Positions 1-9,160 of a stretch of 32,475 bases of DNA are shown piece after piece. The position numbers and the translations under genes were made by a program. The notes below the pieces were generated by a model that made no database searches, was not told where the DNA came from, and saw only the letters and a list, made by a program, of their open reading frames with translations. The stretch comes from Amoebophrya sp. A120. Its lineage: Eukaryota; Sar; Dinophyceae; Syndiniales; Amoebophryaceae. Position 1 is the stretch's first letter. Each line of letters starts with the position of its first letter. The stretch is taken from assembly GCA_905178155.1 (NCBI GenBank), contig CAJINV010000005.1, positions 1,224,954-1,257,428 of the forward strand, given 5' to 3'.

Positions 1-150
1 GAGCAACGAGAATCTTTGTCGCACTTTAAAAGAGCGAAGCCCGCGCCTAGCAGGCTCGCCATGCCTTTTCAAGTACAACTAGCACCCCTAGATGCACTAT
101 GTTTGCTTCCTTGCTGTCCCCCTTTTGTACCAGGTGAACAGGCTCTTTGA
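1..150 (+). pseudogene. 3' fragment of element ORF3, cut by the window edge
   Basis: The frame is open from base 1 to the TGA at 148-150. It encodes the same C-terminal ~49 residues as the intact ORF3 ending at 5155; the first codon reads Glu where the right copy has Gln. No start can be seen. If the direct repeat is a terminal repeat this is just a duplicated tail; if copies are in tandem it is the end of a neighbouring ORF3. Confidence 0.7.
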
Positions 151-395
151 GCTCTTGCGAAATCCGATCTGGCAGCGGAAACGCGCCTACGTGATCTAAT
201 TTTCGCATGGAACAATGATGCGCAGCGCTTTGCTTGCACAACAATATTTTGTCCCAGGTAAATACGGTTTACCACGTCAAAACGATACGAACACCGAAAG
301 ATCAATGCAGCGTCTGAGAGAAGTTGAAAGTTCTCAAAGGGAGGCGTTCGCGTCGTGCAGTGCGTAGTGTTTGAAGAATGTTATAATTACTTATA
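1..395. repeat. left copy of the long direct repeat of the tyrosine-recombinase element
   Basis: Positions 2-395 match 5007-5400 at a constant offset of 5005. I see only about four substitutions (near 219, 293, 347 and 360), so identity is about 99%. Both copies end in ATTACTTATA, after which the flanks diverge completely (GGCGATC against TGGAATT). The window starts inside the repeat, so its true left end is not visible. The copy contains the 3' end of ORF3 (1-150) and about 245 bp of non-coding sequence. It is either a terminal repeat of one element or the tail of an upstream tandem copy. Confidence 0.95.
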
Positions 396-593
396 GGCGA
401 TCTTTAAATACTAGCACTCACGACCTAAGGGTAAGGAACATCTACCGCTTCTGCCCTACCCCCTCTCCAATGGGGGGCCTTGCTGAAGCTCTATTTTTTC
501 AGCCCGCCCTTCTCGAATGCGTCCTTTTGACGAATTCCCACCCATTTCAAAAAATTTGACAGTCTCAATTTAGGTGTTTTTTAGTGCGAAAAG

Positions 594-1790
594 ATGTCGC
601 TCTCGGACATTAGTTCTGTGAACTTCCACTCGGATAACGCTAAGGAAAACCCTAGACCCAGACTTAACGAAGTTAGAGACTCAACTCGATCGGATAGCAC
701 TCACGATTCGCAGGGTTTTCTTACTTGCCCTTTGTATTTTAAGGTAGTATCAGTCGACTTTACGGAAAACGAGCACACTTTTCCTAGAGGCGAAACTAAC
801 CACGTATATTCCCAAGATAACCCGCCACCCCGCCCGGACTCCATCTTCTGTTCTTGCAACACCATCGCGGACGTCCCTTTCCAGTGTGAGTTGAATACGG
901 CGCCGTACAATAACGGTACGGAATTTTTGCACCAGCACCGCTGCCTCCGCAGAGTTAAACTCGCGTTGGAAAAGGTGCATTCGCCACGGGAACACCAGAC
1001 TACCGACGGAATCTTCTTCATCCGAACAATCAGCACCTGCTTCGTGAGGTGTTTGGTAGTTTTCCAGATCCCGCGCCCGCAGAACAAGGCGAATACCGCC
1101 ACAGCAGCGGCGACAGCTTTCCACCCGACAAACCCGTACATCCTGGCGGGCTACGTCACTTTGTGCATCAGAGATTTCACGCAGACGCAGATCAAGCGCT
1201 TTCTGCAGTGCAGTGCCTGTGTCGGATCAGTTCTGGCGCAGCTTGCTTACGATTACGTGTTGGGAAAGCTGTACGCAAAAACGGGCGACACCACTTTACG
1301 CCCGTTCGATTGCTGTTTAAATTTTCCGGACGCGGATTTTTTCCACTTCGCCCAGCAGCCGTATTACCGCTACTTGCAAGTAGTGGATCAGCTTACGGAG
1401 ATTTTTGACCCGGACTTATTCACCAGCCCGTGCAACCTGCCTAGACACCTGCTGGAACCAAGATTGGCACACAACTTGAAATTCCAGAGACAACTGGTGC
1501 GGAGCGCGGGTTTTGACTGGCGCGACCCGGTAGCGAGCCGGGAGCTTTTCTCTTGCTGTGCGGACGCGGACACGCAGTACACGGTCAGCGAAGAAGCTTC
1601 CTTTGGAGCGGGATTTGATCGCCGCAACGACGGCTCGCTCTGGCTGGTTAACTGTGGTACGAAAACGGAGTTCGAGGCCCACCCAGACTTCCAACCCATT
1701 GACGAGCAGGACAACATCCACGACTGCGTGCTCCGAGTAGTAATCGCCCACCTAGGAGCACCGTTCCCCCTCCAGCAGGCTCCGGTCTAA
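594..1790 (+). CDS. element ORF1, protein of unknown function (398 aa)
   Basis: I do not recognise this protein. It begins at an ATG in the context AAAGATGTCG and ends seven bases before the start of the recombinase ORF. The first ~75 residues are polar and probably disordered. The middle and C-terminal parts look folded, with many aromatic residues and scattered cysteines (a pair around residue 205-208 and others near 238, 320 and 385) but no spaced zinc-finger pattern that I can name. Its position immediately before the recombinase suggests an accessory role in transposition, for example DNA binding or a structural role. This is inference from context only. The tight ORF1-ORF2 spacing implies a shared transcript resolved by reinitiation or trans-splicing. 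Confidence 0.7.
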   Translation: MSLSDISSVNFHSDNAKENPRPRLNEVRDSTRSDSTHDSQGFLTCPLYFKVVSVDFTENEHTFPRGETNHVYSQDNPPPRPDSIFCSCNTIADVPFQCELNTAPYNNGTEFLHQHRCLRRVKLALEKVHSPREHQTTDGIFFIRTISTCFVRCLVVFQIPRPQNKANTATAAATAFHPTNPYILAGYVTLCIRDFTQTQIKRFLQCSACVGSVLAQLAYDYVLGKLYAKTGDTTLRPFDCCLNFPDADFFHFAQQPYYRYLQVVDQLTEIFDPDLFTSPCNLPRHLLEPRLAHNLKFQRQLVRSAGFDWRDPVASRELFSCCADADTQYTVSEEASFGAGFDRRNDGSLWLVNCGTKTEFEAHPDFQPIDEQDNIHDCVLRVVIAHLGAPFPLQQAPV

Positions 1791-1797
1791 ATCCAAA

Positions 1798-4098
1798 ATG
1801 TCGTGGCTTTCGTATCTGGCAGCTATAGAGAGCGCAGCTCCTCCGGTGTTGCAGTCGGAATCAGCTGCGAATTACCTCCGGGATAAGAAATTAAAAGAAG
1901 ACCTCGCGAAACAGAAAAAAGACAACGACATCGAGTTTCTCTTGCTGGAGGAACAGTTTAAGAAGCGACCTTTCATTCGGCCGGCGCTGTTCGATGCCAC
2001 ACGTGTTAAGCGCCCTCGTCGCCCTTCTTTCGATTCTGCGGACACCGATGTAGATTACGAAGACGAGGACCTCCTCTTCCCGCCTTCACCAAAAATTAAA
2101 CTTGCGGTAGCCCGTAAGTGGTTGCGACTTACTGATCTACTCCGACAGAACGAAAAAGATGCGATTTGGGACGAAGCGCGAGCCATGGCCGGGGGGCGCG
2201 AGCAGTTTCTTCTTCCTCGGAAAAAGCAAAAGCTTAACAAACCGGCGCCTACCATCTTGTTTGAAGATGAAGTTCAGGCTTTTCAGGAGAAGGAAGCTTC
2301 CCTGTTGATGTCTATTTCGAGTAAGTTATCGGACCGCGCGCAGATCAACTCCACGTCTTCGTCTTCCGCGTCATCTTCTTCTTCCAACGCATTTATGCAG
2401 CCCCAACCACAACAGCAGCGGGATTTGGGGTTTTTCCAATCAGAAAACTTGGTGGCTCCGGCGGACGACGGCATCGTGGATCCAGCAGATATTGCGTTTT
2501 ATTTTCCGCAAGAAAAAATCAACAAGGAGCCGTCGTCTTTCTCGACCTTTGTCCCCTACAAGGAGGTGCCACGCGAGGCACGCGTGGTCTCGGACAACAG
2601 TAGTGGCGCCTTGGTTTCTTTTCAACAACTAAAAAACGACAATAGTTTCAAGCGGAAGCTGCAGCTCATGTCGGAGATTGAAGAGCAAAAGGATCTAGCG
2701 AGTCGCGTCGTCGTGGAGGAGGAAGAACTACCGGAGGCGGAAGCCCTGGAGTTCATGAGGAAATTAGTGTTGGACGAGGATCCTGCTGGCCAGGACCCAC
2801 CTCTCCACCCTCCCCTCTCGGATGCAGTCGCCCAGCTCTCCGAGGAACAAATTTCCGACACCTTGAAAATCTACAACGAGACTTTCCTCCGAAACAACAA
2901 GTCCCAAGGGCTGTACCGCAAACAGCTGCAGGCTAGGTACATCCGTCTGCTGAAATATTGCGACCTGTGCCCACTGCCGGACAGCGTATCCAGCTATTCC
3001 ATGCGGATTTGCTGTACGTACTTCTTGAAGCTCAAAGCGGCAAAGCAGTCCCGGTGCACCAACTTCTCGTACATTAAGAACCTGCTTTGTAATCATAAAA
3101 CGTTTACGTTCGAGATGCGTTCCGAGTACCATACGCATTTCAAAGCGTTGACGAGAGCTCGCTCGCCACCCCAGCAGAAAACCGGCATCAGGCTGTCGCA
3201 TTTGATCTTGATAATCCAAGCCTGCCAGCAGTTCAAGATCCAACAGGTCGGGGCTACGACATCTTCTTCCGGCGTCCACCCAATACGGTTCTGTCGTCTG
3301 ATGGTCGTGGTTTGGTTCGCATTCTTGCGCATCGACGATATTCCAAGTACACGTCGACTTGCGAACGGCAACAGTGTGGAATACTGTATTTTTTCGTCGA
3401 AAACAAACGGCACTGGCCACCGCCGCGAAGGCTTTATGCTAGGGTGCAGCTGCCCCTATGCTCCCTTAGTGGAGCCCGCAGAAAACGACCCGAAGAACCA
3501 CTTGGAATGCAAAATCTGTCCTACGTGCGGAATTTCCGCAGCGGAGTGGCTCTACTTTCGCAGATGGCCCGTGCCCCGGCTGAAGGCCGCTTTGAAGGAA
3601 GTTCTTGTTCTTACGGACAATTGGAACATGCTCGAAAGCAGTGAGTTTATCTCCGAGGTGGATGGTCTCTCCTCCGATAATTTCGGTGGTCATAGCCTCC
3701 GGATAGGGGGCATACAATCGGCCGCCGAGGGAGGTATGAAAATGATGGACCTCCGCAGAATGTCGCGACACGATGCAGCTACCACTACCGAGGGATGCGT
3801 CGGGCTCAGTCGCAATTACCCTGACAGCACGACTATCTTCTGGCCGCGACTTCGACAACTGCATTTTGGACCAACACAAGAATACGACTGGACAAAACGC
3901 CTCGCCACAAATTCCGACTTCTACCTCAAGACCTGGCGCTTCAAAAAATCTACGCTCCAGCGGGACCGCATGCGAAACCCGCAAACCTTGTCGGACGGTT
4001 TCTTTGAATATAGAAATCCGGAAGAAGTGCGAGAGGGGGATGAGCCCCGCCTCCTCCCCAAGGAGGAGAAATTTCTGAGCATCATTCCACGGCTTTAA
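1798..4098 (+). CDS. tyrosine recombinase / integrase of the element (766 aa)
   Basis: The C-terminal half carries the catalytic set of tyrosine recombinases: Arg511 in FLRIDDI, Lys535 in SSKTNG, the HxxR box at His632-Arg635 (GGHSLRIGG), a histidine in SRHDA near 658, and the nucleophile Tyr674 in SRNYPDS. Residues ~355-470 are helical and basic, as expected for the core-binding domain. An extra cysteine cluster (Cys550, 552, 571, 574, 577) lies between the Lys and HxxR boxes and probably binds zinc. The first ~350 residues are low complexity, with basic stretches (KRPRRP, RKKQK) that may be nuclear localisation signals and a serine run near 187-196. The enzyme would cut and rejoin element ends through a 3'-phosphotyrosine. 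The ORF is intact, so the copy may be active. Confidence 0.87.
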   Translation: MSWLSYLAAIESAAPPVLQSESAANYLRDKKLKEDLAKQKKDNDIEFLLLEEQFKKRPFIRPALFDATRVKRPRRPSFDSADTDVDYEDEDLLFPPSPKIKLAVARKWLRLTDLLRQNEKDAIWDEARAMAGGREQFLLPRKKQKLNKPAPTILFEDEVQAFQEKEASLLMSISSKLSDRAQINSTSSSSASSSSSNAFMQPQPQQQRDLGFFQSENLVAPADDGIVDPADIAFYFPQEKINKEPSSFSTFVPYKEVPREARVVSDNSSGALVSFQQLKNDNSFKRKLQLMSEIEEQKDLASRVVVEEEELPEAEALEFMRKLVLDEDPAGQDPPLHPPLSDAVAQLSEEQISDTLKIYNETFLRNNKSQGLYRKQLQARYIRLLKYCDLCPLPDSVSSYSMRICCTYFLKLKAAKQSRCTNFSYIKNLLCNHKTFTFEMRSEYHTHFKALTRARSPPQQKTGIRLSHLILIIQACQQFKIQQVGATTSSSGVHPIRFCRLMVVVWFAFLRIDDIPSTRRLANGNSVEYCIFSSKTNGTGHRREGFMLGCSCPYAPLVEPAENDPKNHLECKICPTCGISAAEWLYFRRWPVPRLKAALKEVLVLTDNWNMLESSEFISEVDGLSSDNFGGHSLRIGGIQSAAEGGMKMMDLRRMSRHDAATTTEGCVGLSRNYPDSTTIFWPRLRQLHFGPTQEYDWTKRLATNSDFYLKTWRFKKSTLQRDRMRNPQTLSDGFFEYRNPEEVREGDEPRLLPKEEKFLSIIPRL

Positions 4099-4585
4099 AG
4101 GAATTTCAGTTTTGAGTTTTATTGAGAAAATTCATCGCGGAAGCGAGAATTCTCTGTTGTCCTTTACAACGACTCAATAAGAAATCTAAATTGTCCATTT
4201 GGTCCGATCAAAATTTCAGACCAAAAGCTCTGCGGTGTCCTACCGGTATTTTTTTTTTTTTTTTTCGACTCGCATCACAAAATCCAAAAAGTGCGCCGAT
4301 ATTCAAATCGATCTGTCTGAGGGTAAGCATTTCGGTTTCTACAAGCAAAAAATTAAATGCACTTCGTTGAGCGTGAGCTTTCTGCCCTGGGGCCATGTTT
4401 TCTGCTCTTCAGCTGTCGCTGCCTCGTAGAGAATTCTTTTTTTCCCAAAAATGTTCACCACACAGGGCCCCCGCTTTTTTGGTTTTAAAACACCCTACTT
4501 GTGTTTTCTTGTCAAAAAGCCTTCATATTCACGAAGTAGTATTCTTTTGCGCGTAGATCAACCTCTTACACACCCCCAGATCAAA
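4099..4585. other. non-coding spacer between recombinase and ORF3
   Basis: There is no convincing ORF; short open stretches have no coding character. It contains a run of 17 T residues at 4249-4265. The AT-rich segment 4440-4585 just before ORF3 could be a leader or an acceptor region. Nothing else is seen. Confidence 0.5.
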
Positions 4586-5155
4586 ATGGCAGCAGGAGCA
4601 GCAGCAGGTGATGCCGCTATCGCGGTCTTGCAGCAGCAGCAGCAGCAGGCAGCTGAGCTAGGTGTTGGCGTCCTTACAGAAGAGCAGGCGGAACTGCTCC
4701 GCGTACAAGCCGCAAACTGCGGCACTAAAATCGATGGTAAGAAATTCAGGTTCGGCACCGAATTACTTGCCAACGAACGCCTCCGCGACGTTCTCAAGTC
4801 GACCTGTCCTCCCTCCTGCCGCATGACTCCGATGGAAATGTGCACCTTGTTCCGTGCCCTGCAGATCACAAACGACGCGCAATGCCGCCTCATGGTGGAC
4901 ATGATCCAGAACGCCCTCTTCCCCGTGATGCCGGATTCCTGCGGGTCGACGCCCAAGGAAGCGCCGGTCGCTCTGGAAGTAAACAAAGTCGCAGAACTCT
5001 TTTTCCAGCAACGAGAATCTTTGTCGCACTTTAAAAGAGCGAAGCCCGCGCCTAGCAGGCTCGCCATGCCTTTTCAAGTACAACTAGCACCCCTAGATGC
5101 ACTATGTTTGCTTCCTTGCTGTCCCCCTTTTGTACCAGGTGAACAGGCTCTTTGA
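4586..5155 (+). CDS. element ORF3, alanine/glutamine-rich small protein (189 aa)
   Basis: I do not recognise the protein. I chose the ATG at 4586 (context TCAAAATGG) because it resembles the other starts here; the frame is open back to 4451, which would add 45 residues. The N-terminus is alanine-rich, followed by a run of six glutamines (CAG repeat near 4632-4650). A compact, probably helical segment follows, with cysteines in the CPPSC area and PDSCGS. The last ~49 residues lie inside the direct repeat, so a second copy of this tail exists at 1-150. Its function is unknown; its location suggests a transposition accessory. Confidence 0.6.
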   Translation: MAAGAAAGDAAIAVLQQQQQQAAELGVGVLTEEQAELLRVQAANCGTKIDGKKFRFGTELLANERLRDVLKSTCPPSCRMTPMEMCTLFRALQITNDAQCRLMVDMIQNALFPVMPDSCGSTPKEAPVALEVNKVAELFFQQRESLSHFKRAKPAPSRLAMPFQVQLAPLDALCLLPCCPPFVPGEQAL

Positions 5156-5400
5156 GCTCTTGCGAAATCCGATCTGGCAGCGGAAACGCGCCTACGTGAT
5201 CTAATTTTCGCATGGAACAATGACGCGCAGCGCTTTGCTTGCACAACAATATTTTGTCCCAGGTAAATACGGTTTACCACGTCAAAACGATACGAACGCC
5301 GAAAGATCAATGCAGCGTCTGAGAGAAGTTGAAAGTTCTCAAAGGGAGGTGTTCGCGTCGTGCAATGCGTAGTGTTTGAAGAATGTTATAATTACTTATA
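5007..5400. repeat. right copy of the long direct repeat
   Basis: Matches 2-395 with about four substitutions over 394 bp. ORF3 ends inside it at 5155; the remainder (5156-5400) is non-coding and AT-rich toward its end. The copy ends at TTATA and is followed by unrelated sequence, which marks the right end of the element. Confidence 0.95.
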
Positions 5401-5773
5401 TGGAATTGAATCGAATGGATGCGGGTCATGATCATGATGAGTTAAATTTGAAAAAAGGAAATGATCGGAGCGCGCAAGTGTCGAGATCTTTACCGAGTCT
5501 GATACACTCACTCTGGCATGGACTTTTCCGCATGAATTTTCACGATAGCAAATGATCGCCGGGAAGATGATCTGCAGAAGACCGTCATGATGACCAAAAG
5601 AAACCAAATAAGAAGAGCCGTCTGAAATTCCCTGGAATTGGAGACGAGGCACTTTCTGAGAGCACTGGGTTCTGAAAGCACTTCTCGTAAATGCAATTTG
5701 ATTGCGCGATCCCTAACATAGACGTACGAAAAAAATATTACGTCACGGCTCTTCAAGGACAGAGGAACTTCCG
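5401..5773. other. region between the element and the PC-esterase gene
   Basis: No ORF of coding character. It holds the first copy of an 84 bp repeat (5432-5515) described separately. The rest is presumably the 5' leader or promoter of the next gene; no promoter motif is recognisable. Confidence 0.5.
5432..5515 (+). ncRNA. 84 bp dispersed repeat, candidate C/D box snoRNA (copy 1)
   Basis: Matches 9161-9244 at about 78 of 84 positions while the flanks are unrelated. The conserved block opens with TCATGATGA, which contains the C-box consensus RTGATGA, and contains GTCTGATA near the end, which holds a D-box CTGA. Conservation beginning at the C box and ending shortly after the D box is what snoRNA paralogues show. 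I see no clear terminal stem and did not identify an rRNA target, so this is a candidate only. It could instead be a fragment of a transposable element. Confidence 0.35.
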
Positions 5774-8700
5774 ATGCGACATTTTTGTTTGTTTGTCGTT
5801 TTTTTTCTCACCACCGCATCTTCCGTTCCTGATGCAAACGGCGCAGCACGACGATTACATTTACATCCCGGTACCGTCGGCACAACGACAGACAGCGGCT
5901 TCTGGAGGTGGTTTGGCTCGGAGCAGTCCATTTTTGACGTTTCCCAAGCGCCGGAGGCGTCCAGGTCTGTATCGAGATCGGACTCCAAAGCTGCGGCCCG
6001 TGCGCGGTACTGTGTGTGGAAAACACAAGAAGTAGAAGATACCACCGACGATGGCAGAATTCTGCAGTGCGTGCGCCGATGGATGGCGTGGGACACGTCC
6101 GACGAAGCCGTGCCGCACCAAACCCTGCACTGCGGCCAAAATGGAGAAGATGACACTTCTGAAGAAGGTCTTCTCGAAGGAAATCAGCACAAGGCGGAAA
6201 TAAATACGAGTAGTATCCTCAATAATTTTCCGTCTAGCTTTGACTTTCGTGAGAGTGGTGCCTCACAAGGTGCTGATCCTGCAAGAACGGAGACGGAGCA
6301 GAGGAGACGAGATGCATTTGCCGTCGACCATGGTGACGAGCAGGCAACCGCTGGCCGTCGGCGCGTCTTGGCGTTTGTGGGCGATTCCTTACTACGACAG
6401 CAGACTCTCGTGCTCGCTTGTGTCCTTACCAAGGGCGGGTGGGACGGCGCCTAGTACGTCGATCTTGCCGAGTTGCGCGCAGAGCTTAGAAGTGTGGGAC
6501 AAAGAACTGGTGTTGCGCAAGATTCATCTGCACAAGGCGAAGCGGGAGAGGACAAAAATGCGCCACAGATCAACACGACCGTTTCAGACACAACTAAAGA
6601 GGAGAAAAGAACAAGGACCATGATTGTCTCAAATAACGTCCACTATTTGCCAGATGTCTCCGATCTCCCCGACGCCGCCGTGGCACAGGGAGTTTTTCCG
6701 CCAAGAAGCCAGATGAACCCCGTGGAACTCGTGCTGTCGCCAATGATAGTACCCTCTGTATCGCCCGGAAAGACATGCTTAGTAGACTAGGCATGATGTA
6801 GCTATAGGATTTCTCAGCTCGTCATCCCTGGTGTGCCATGCCTAGGTTTTTCCCCGTAAAAATACAGTTCTACAAAAAGGGAAGACCTCTCGCATGCTGC
6901 GAAAGCGACCCGGTTGTTCTATTTTCCGGCGCAGTGGCTGACGAGAAATAGCAAGATTCAAGAGCACGGATGGTTGGCCAACTTCCCTCCTCCAACAACA
7001 GGCGCGGCCTCATCCTCAGCACCGGGCAACGAGGACAAAAAGAGCGACAGCATGATTGCCACGCATATAACAGCACACGAAAATCCATTTTCCCTGGACC
7101 ATTTCCACACCAATCCTCATCCTCTCGCGCTGCCGGAGTTGCTGGGTGCCATTGGTGGAATAGAGAGAGCAATGGAGAACAAAACCCGGAGTTGTACAGC
7201 AGCTTCTAGTGAAGATGCTGCCCGTAGTACTACTAGCAGTGGTACAACAACTTTGGGAGATGACGGAGGTAGTTCCACCGGGGGCACCACGACACGGCAA
7301 GAAGTAGAAGCAACGTCATCAACAACGCCGCCGCCACCGGCCGAGAGGGACGCTCAGGATGTAGTTGACAGCGAGATGATCTCGTTTCAAATTGTCGTGA
7401 ACCATGGGGCGCACTCGCTCAACCAGTTTGGGCTCGAAAACTGCGGCTTTCTCGACGGCGGTGCGATAGGAGAAACTATGCAGCGGCTGTATGCGGTGGT
7501 GAAAGAATACCTGTTTTTGAAGCCCGATAGAAGAAGTACTAGTGCGGTTGCAGAGCATCCGCTTCCACTTCCTCTCGTTGTTGACCATCTTCACGAAGAA
7601 GAAGATGAATCGCGCCTGCAGCTTAAAAGAAAGAGAGTCCGCATACGGTACCAGCAGGCCCCGCCGACGTTCTATCAAATGTAAAAGTGTCATGGTCTGG
7701 GAGGATACAACTTGTGACGCTACTTTTGGAATCTACAACGTAGAAACTGTATTGCATGAACAGCAAAAGAGGTGTAATTTGTGCTCCGCGGAGAGGGCAT
7801 TTCTCATGCGGTATGAGCATCAGAAAGCCCTTGCAACACCTCTGATGCTAGGGCATGCATCACAGGAGACCTCGTGGGTCATGCAAAATCTGCATGACAA
7901 ACTCCTGCATTCTTCCAGACCCAGACATTTTTCCAATCCATACGTTCTGGCGGACTACAAACGGGTGGTTTGACCTCAGTGTCGCGCAACGCTGGCAACA
8001 GTGGGTGCTCCCGGAGCACTACCCCTCGTTATTCTTTATGCACCGAAAAAATAATATCACCAACCGGTGCGCGCCCCTGAATCGCACGAGACGGGATCCG
8101 CGGTGGTACGGCACGGAGGCGGAATCGATGGAACAAGCGCAGCATGAAATGCAAATATGTCTGGGTCTGGAAAGAATGGGATTTGTGATGCTATTGCCAA
8201 TCTTCTATGCTACAAAACCCTGTGTTGCATGAGCAGCAAAAGGTGCTTGATTTTTTGTCACCCGCAGCGGGCATTTCTCATTCAGGATCGGCATGAGCAA
8301 GCCTTCGCGAGAGGTCGAGGTGTGGTGCTGGAGCATGCATCACAGGCAACACGGGTCATGTGCTATTGATATTGTGCATGAGAAACTCCCCCAATCTTCC
8401 AGACCCAGACATACTTATTTGCATTTGATACGCAGCAAATGGGGCTGCTCCCGATTCCGGGCAGACCCAACTCCGCGTACGTGCAGAAACCGCACTGCGC
8501 TCCCTTTTGCCACCTGCCGAACTTCCTGTGCGCGCTGCGCGAAAAACTCGTGTTTGGTGACACGTTTGGATGGAACAGGACCGCAGGAACGGTTCAACAT
8601 GAAGATGTCGAAAAAAAGATGAACCCACTGAAGACGAGAGCGGCAATCGACTCGAGTGTCGAGTTCGTCTCGGCGTACCAACACATAGTCACGCATCCTT

Positions 8701-8783
8701 CGCCGACCATATCGGGCACGGATTGCACGCACCTCCGACCCGACGTGCTGCTTGCGTTGTTGAAATTAAGTCTCCATGATTGA
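5774..8783 (+). CDS. secreted PC-esterase-like protein (PMR5/TBL/NXPE type), broken in two places
   Basis: The product starts with a hydrophobic signal peptide (RHFCLFVVFFLTTASSV). The GDS box (RRVLAFVGDSLLRQQ, Ser205 the presumed nucleophile) matches the block I motif of PC-esterase/TBL acyl-esterases, and the last exon ends with GTDCTHLRPDV, the DxxH pair of this family. Supported exons are 5774-6451, an in-frame continuation 6455-~6757, ~6868-7672, 7948-8142 and 8436-8783. The last two introns are introners; removing each with one CGTTC or CGCAG duplication gives PPTFWRTTNGW and EQAQQMGLLP in frame. Two problems remain: an in-frame TAG at 6452-6454, and stops between 6788 and 6859 for which I cannot place an intron. 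The enzyme would act on glycans in the secretory pathway or outside the cell. It may be a decaying copy. Confidence 0.7.
7673..7942 (+). mobile_element. introner, family 1, TSD CGTTC (270 bp)
   Basis: Begins TATCAAATGTAAAAGTGT and ends with a degenerate inverted copy through CTTCCAGACCCAGACA to CCATA. CGTTC flanks both sides (7668-7672 and 7943-7947). Excision plus loss of one CGTTC joins ACGTTC to TGGCGG in frame within the PC-esterase gene. Any junction inside the duplication gives CG-TA, GT-AC, TT-CG, TC-GT, CT-TT or TA-TC, never GT-AG. Confidence 0.9.
8143..8430 (+). mobile_element. introner, family 1, TSD CGCAG (288 bp)
   Basis: The left end has drifted to CATGAAATGCAAATATGT; the right end is intact, TATTTGCATTTGATA. 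CGCAG lies at 8138-8142 and 8431-8435. Removal joins GCGCAG to CAAATG in frame in the PC-esterase gene. The interior aligns in the same orientation as 7673-7942 (TTGTGATGCTA near the left end). Confidence 0.9.
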
Positions 8784-8820
8784 TTGATTAACTTGAAGTC
8801 GACGACTTTCGTGAGGTCGC

Positions 8821-8850
8821 AGTTTTTAGTTGCAATTGCAACTAAAAACT
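8821..8850. repeat. perfect 30 bp palindrome
   Basis: The half-site AGTTTTTAGTTGCAA is followed immediately by its exact reverse complement. It lies 38 bp after the stop codon of the PC-esterase gene. It could act in 3'-end formation or be a cruciform or relic of a foldback element; the sequence alone cannot say. Confidence 0.9.
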
Positions 8851-9160
8851 AAAGAAAATAAAATAATGATAATCTCATTGAAAATTAAAGAAACAGCAAA
8901 CAACAATATTGCACGTCCTGAAGAACTTGTGTGTTCGGAATTGATGAGCTTCTCGTGTGTATTAAGATGTAGCTGCGAAGGTGTATGTTGATGTTTGCAA
9001 GATCGCTCATGCTAAAAACAGCCCTTCGAAAGATCTGAAACGAACCTAAAATTACCTCGATCCTGGCCAGTAAAGAAAAGTTCCGAATCGAAAACAAGAA
9101 TATTCCAAGTTGTAGTCAACACAGAGACAGATGTGGCTGTGGCAGTGTCAGTGGCCGCTG

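Larger units (their letters stand above)
396..5400 (+). mobile_element. tyrosine-recombinase transposable element (Crypton/DIRS-like, no reverse transcriptase seen)
   Basis: The unit runs from the end of the left repeat to the end of the right repeat, 5005 bp. It carries three + strand ORFs in order: unknown ORF1, a tyrosine recombinase, and a small alanine/glutamine-rich ORF3 that enters the right repeat. I see no reverse transcriptase, RNase H or DDE transposase. Cryptons encode only a tyrosine recombinase, whereas DIRS/Ngaro elements add a reverse transcriptase and have split or inverted repeats. This element fits neither exactly. Both outer junctions read ACTTATA, which could be a short recombination core left by integration of a circle, but that is inference. 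The near-identical repeats suggest recent activity. Confidence 0.75.

Noticed and set aside
4558-5067. 169-codon - strand frame opposite ORF3
   Set aside because: It is the antisense shadow of ORF3, with a poly-Cys run from the CAG repeat.
5432-5470. Hammerhead ribozyme core suggested by GATGAG and GAAA
   Set aside because: The required CTGATGA core reads ATGATGA, and there is no cleavage-site stem, so a ribozyme is not supported.
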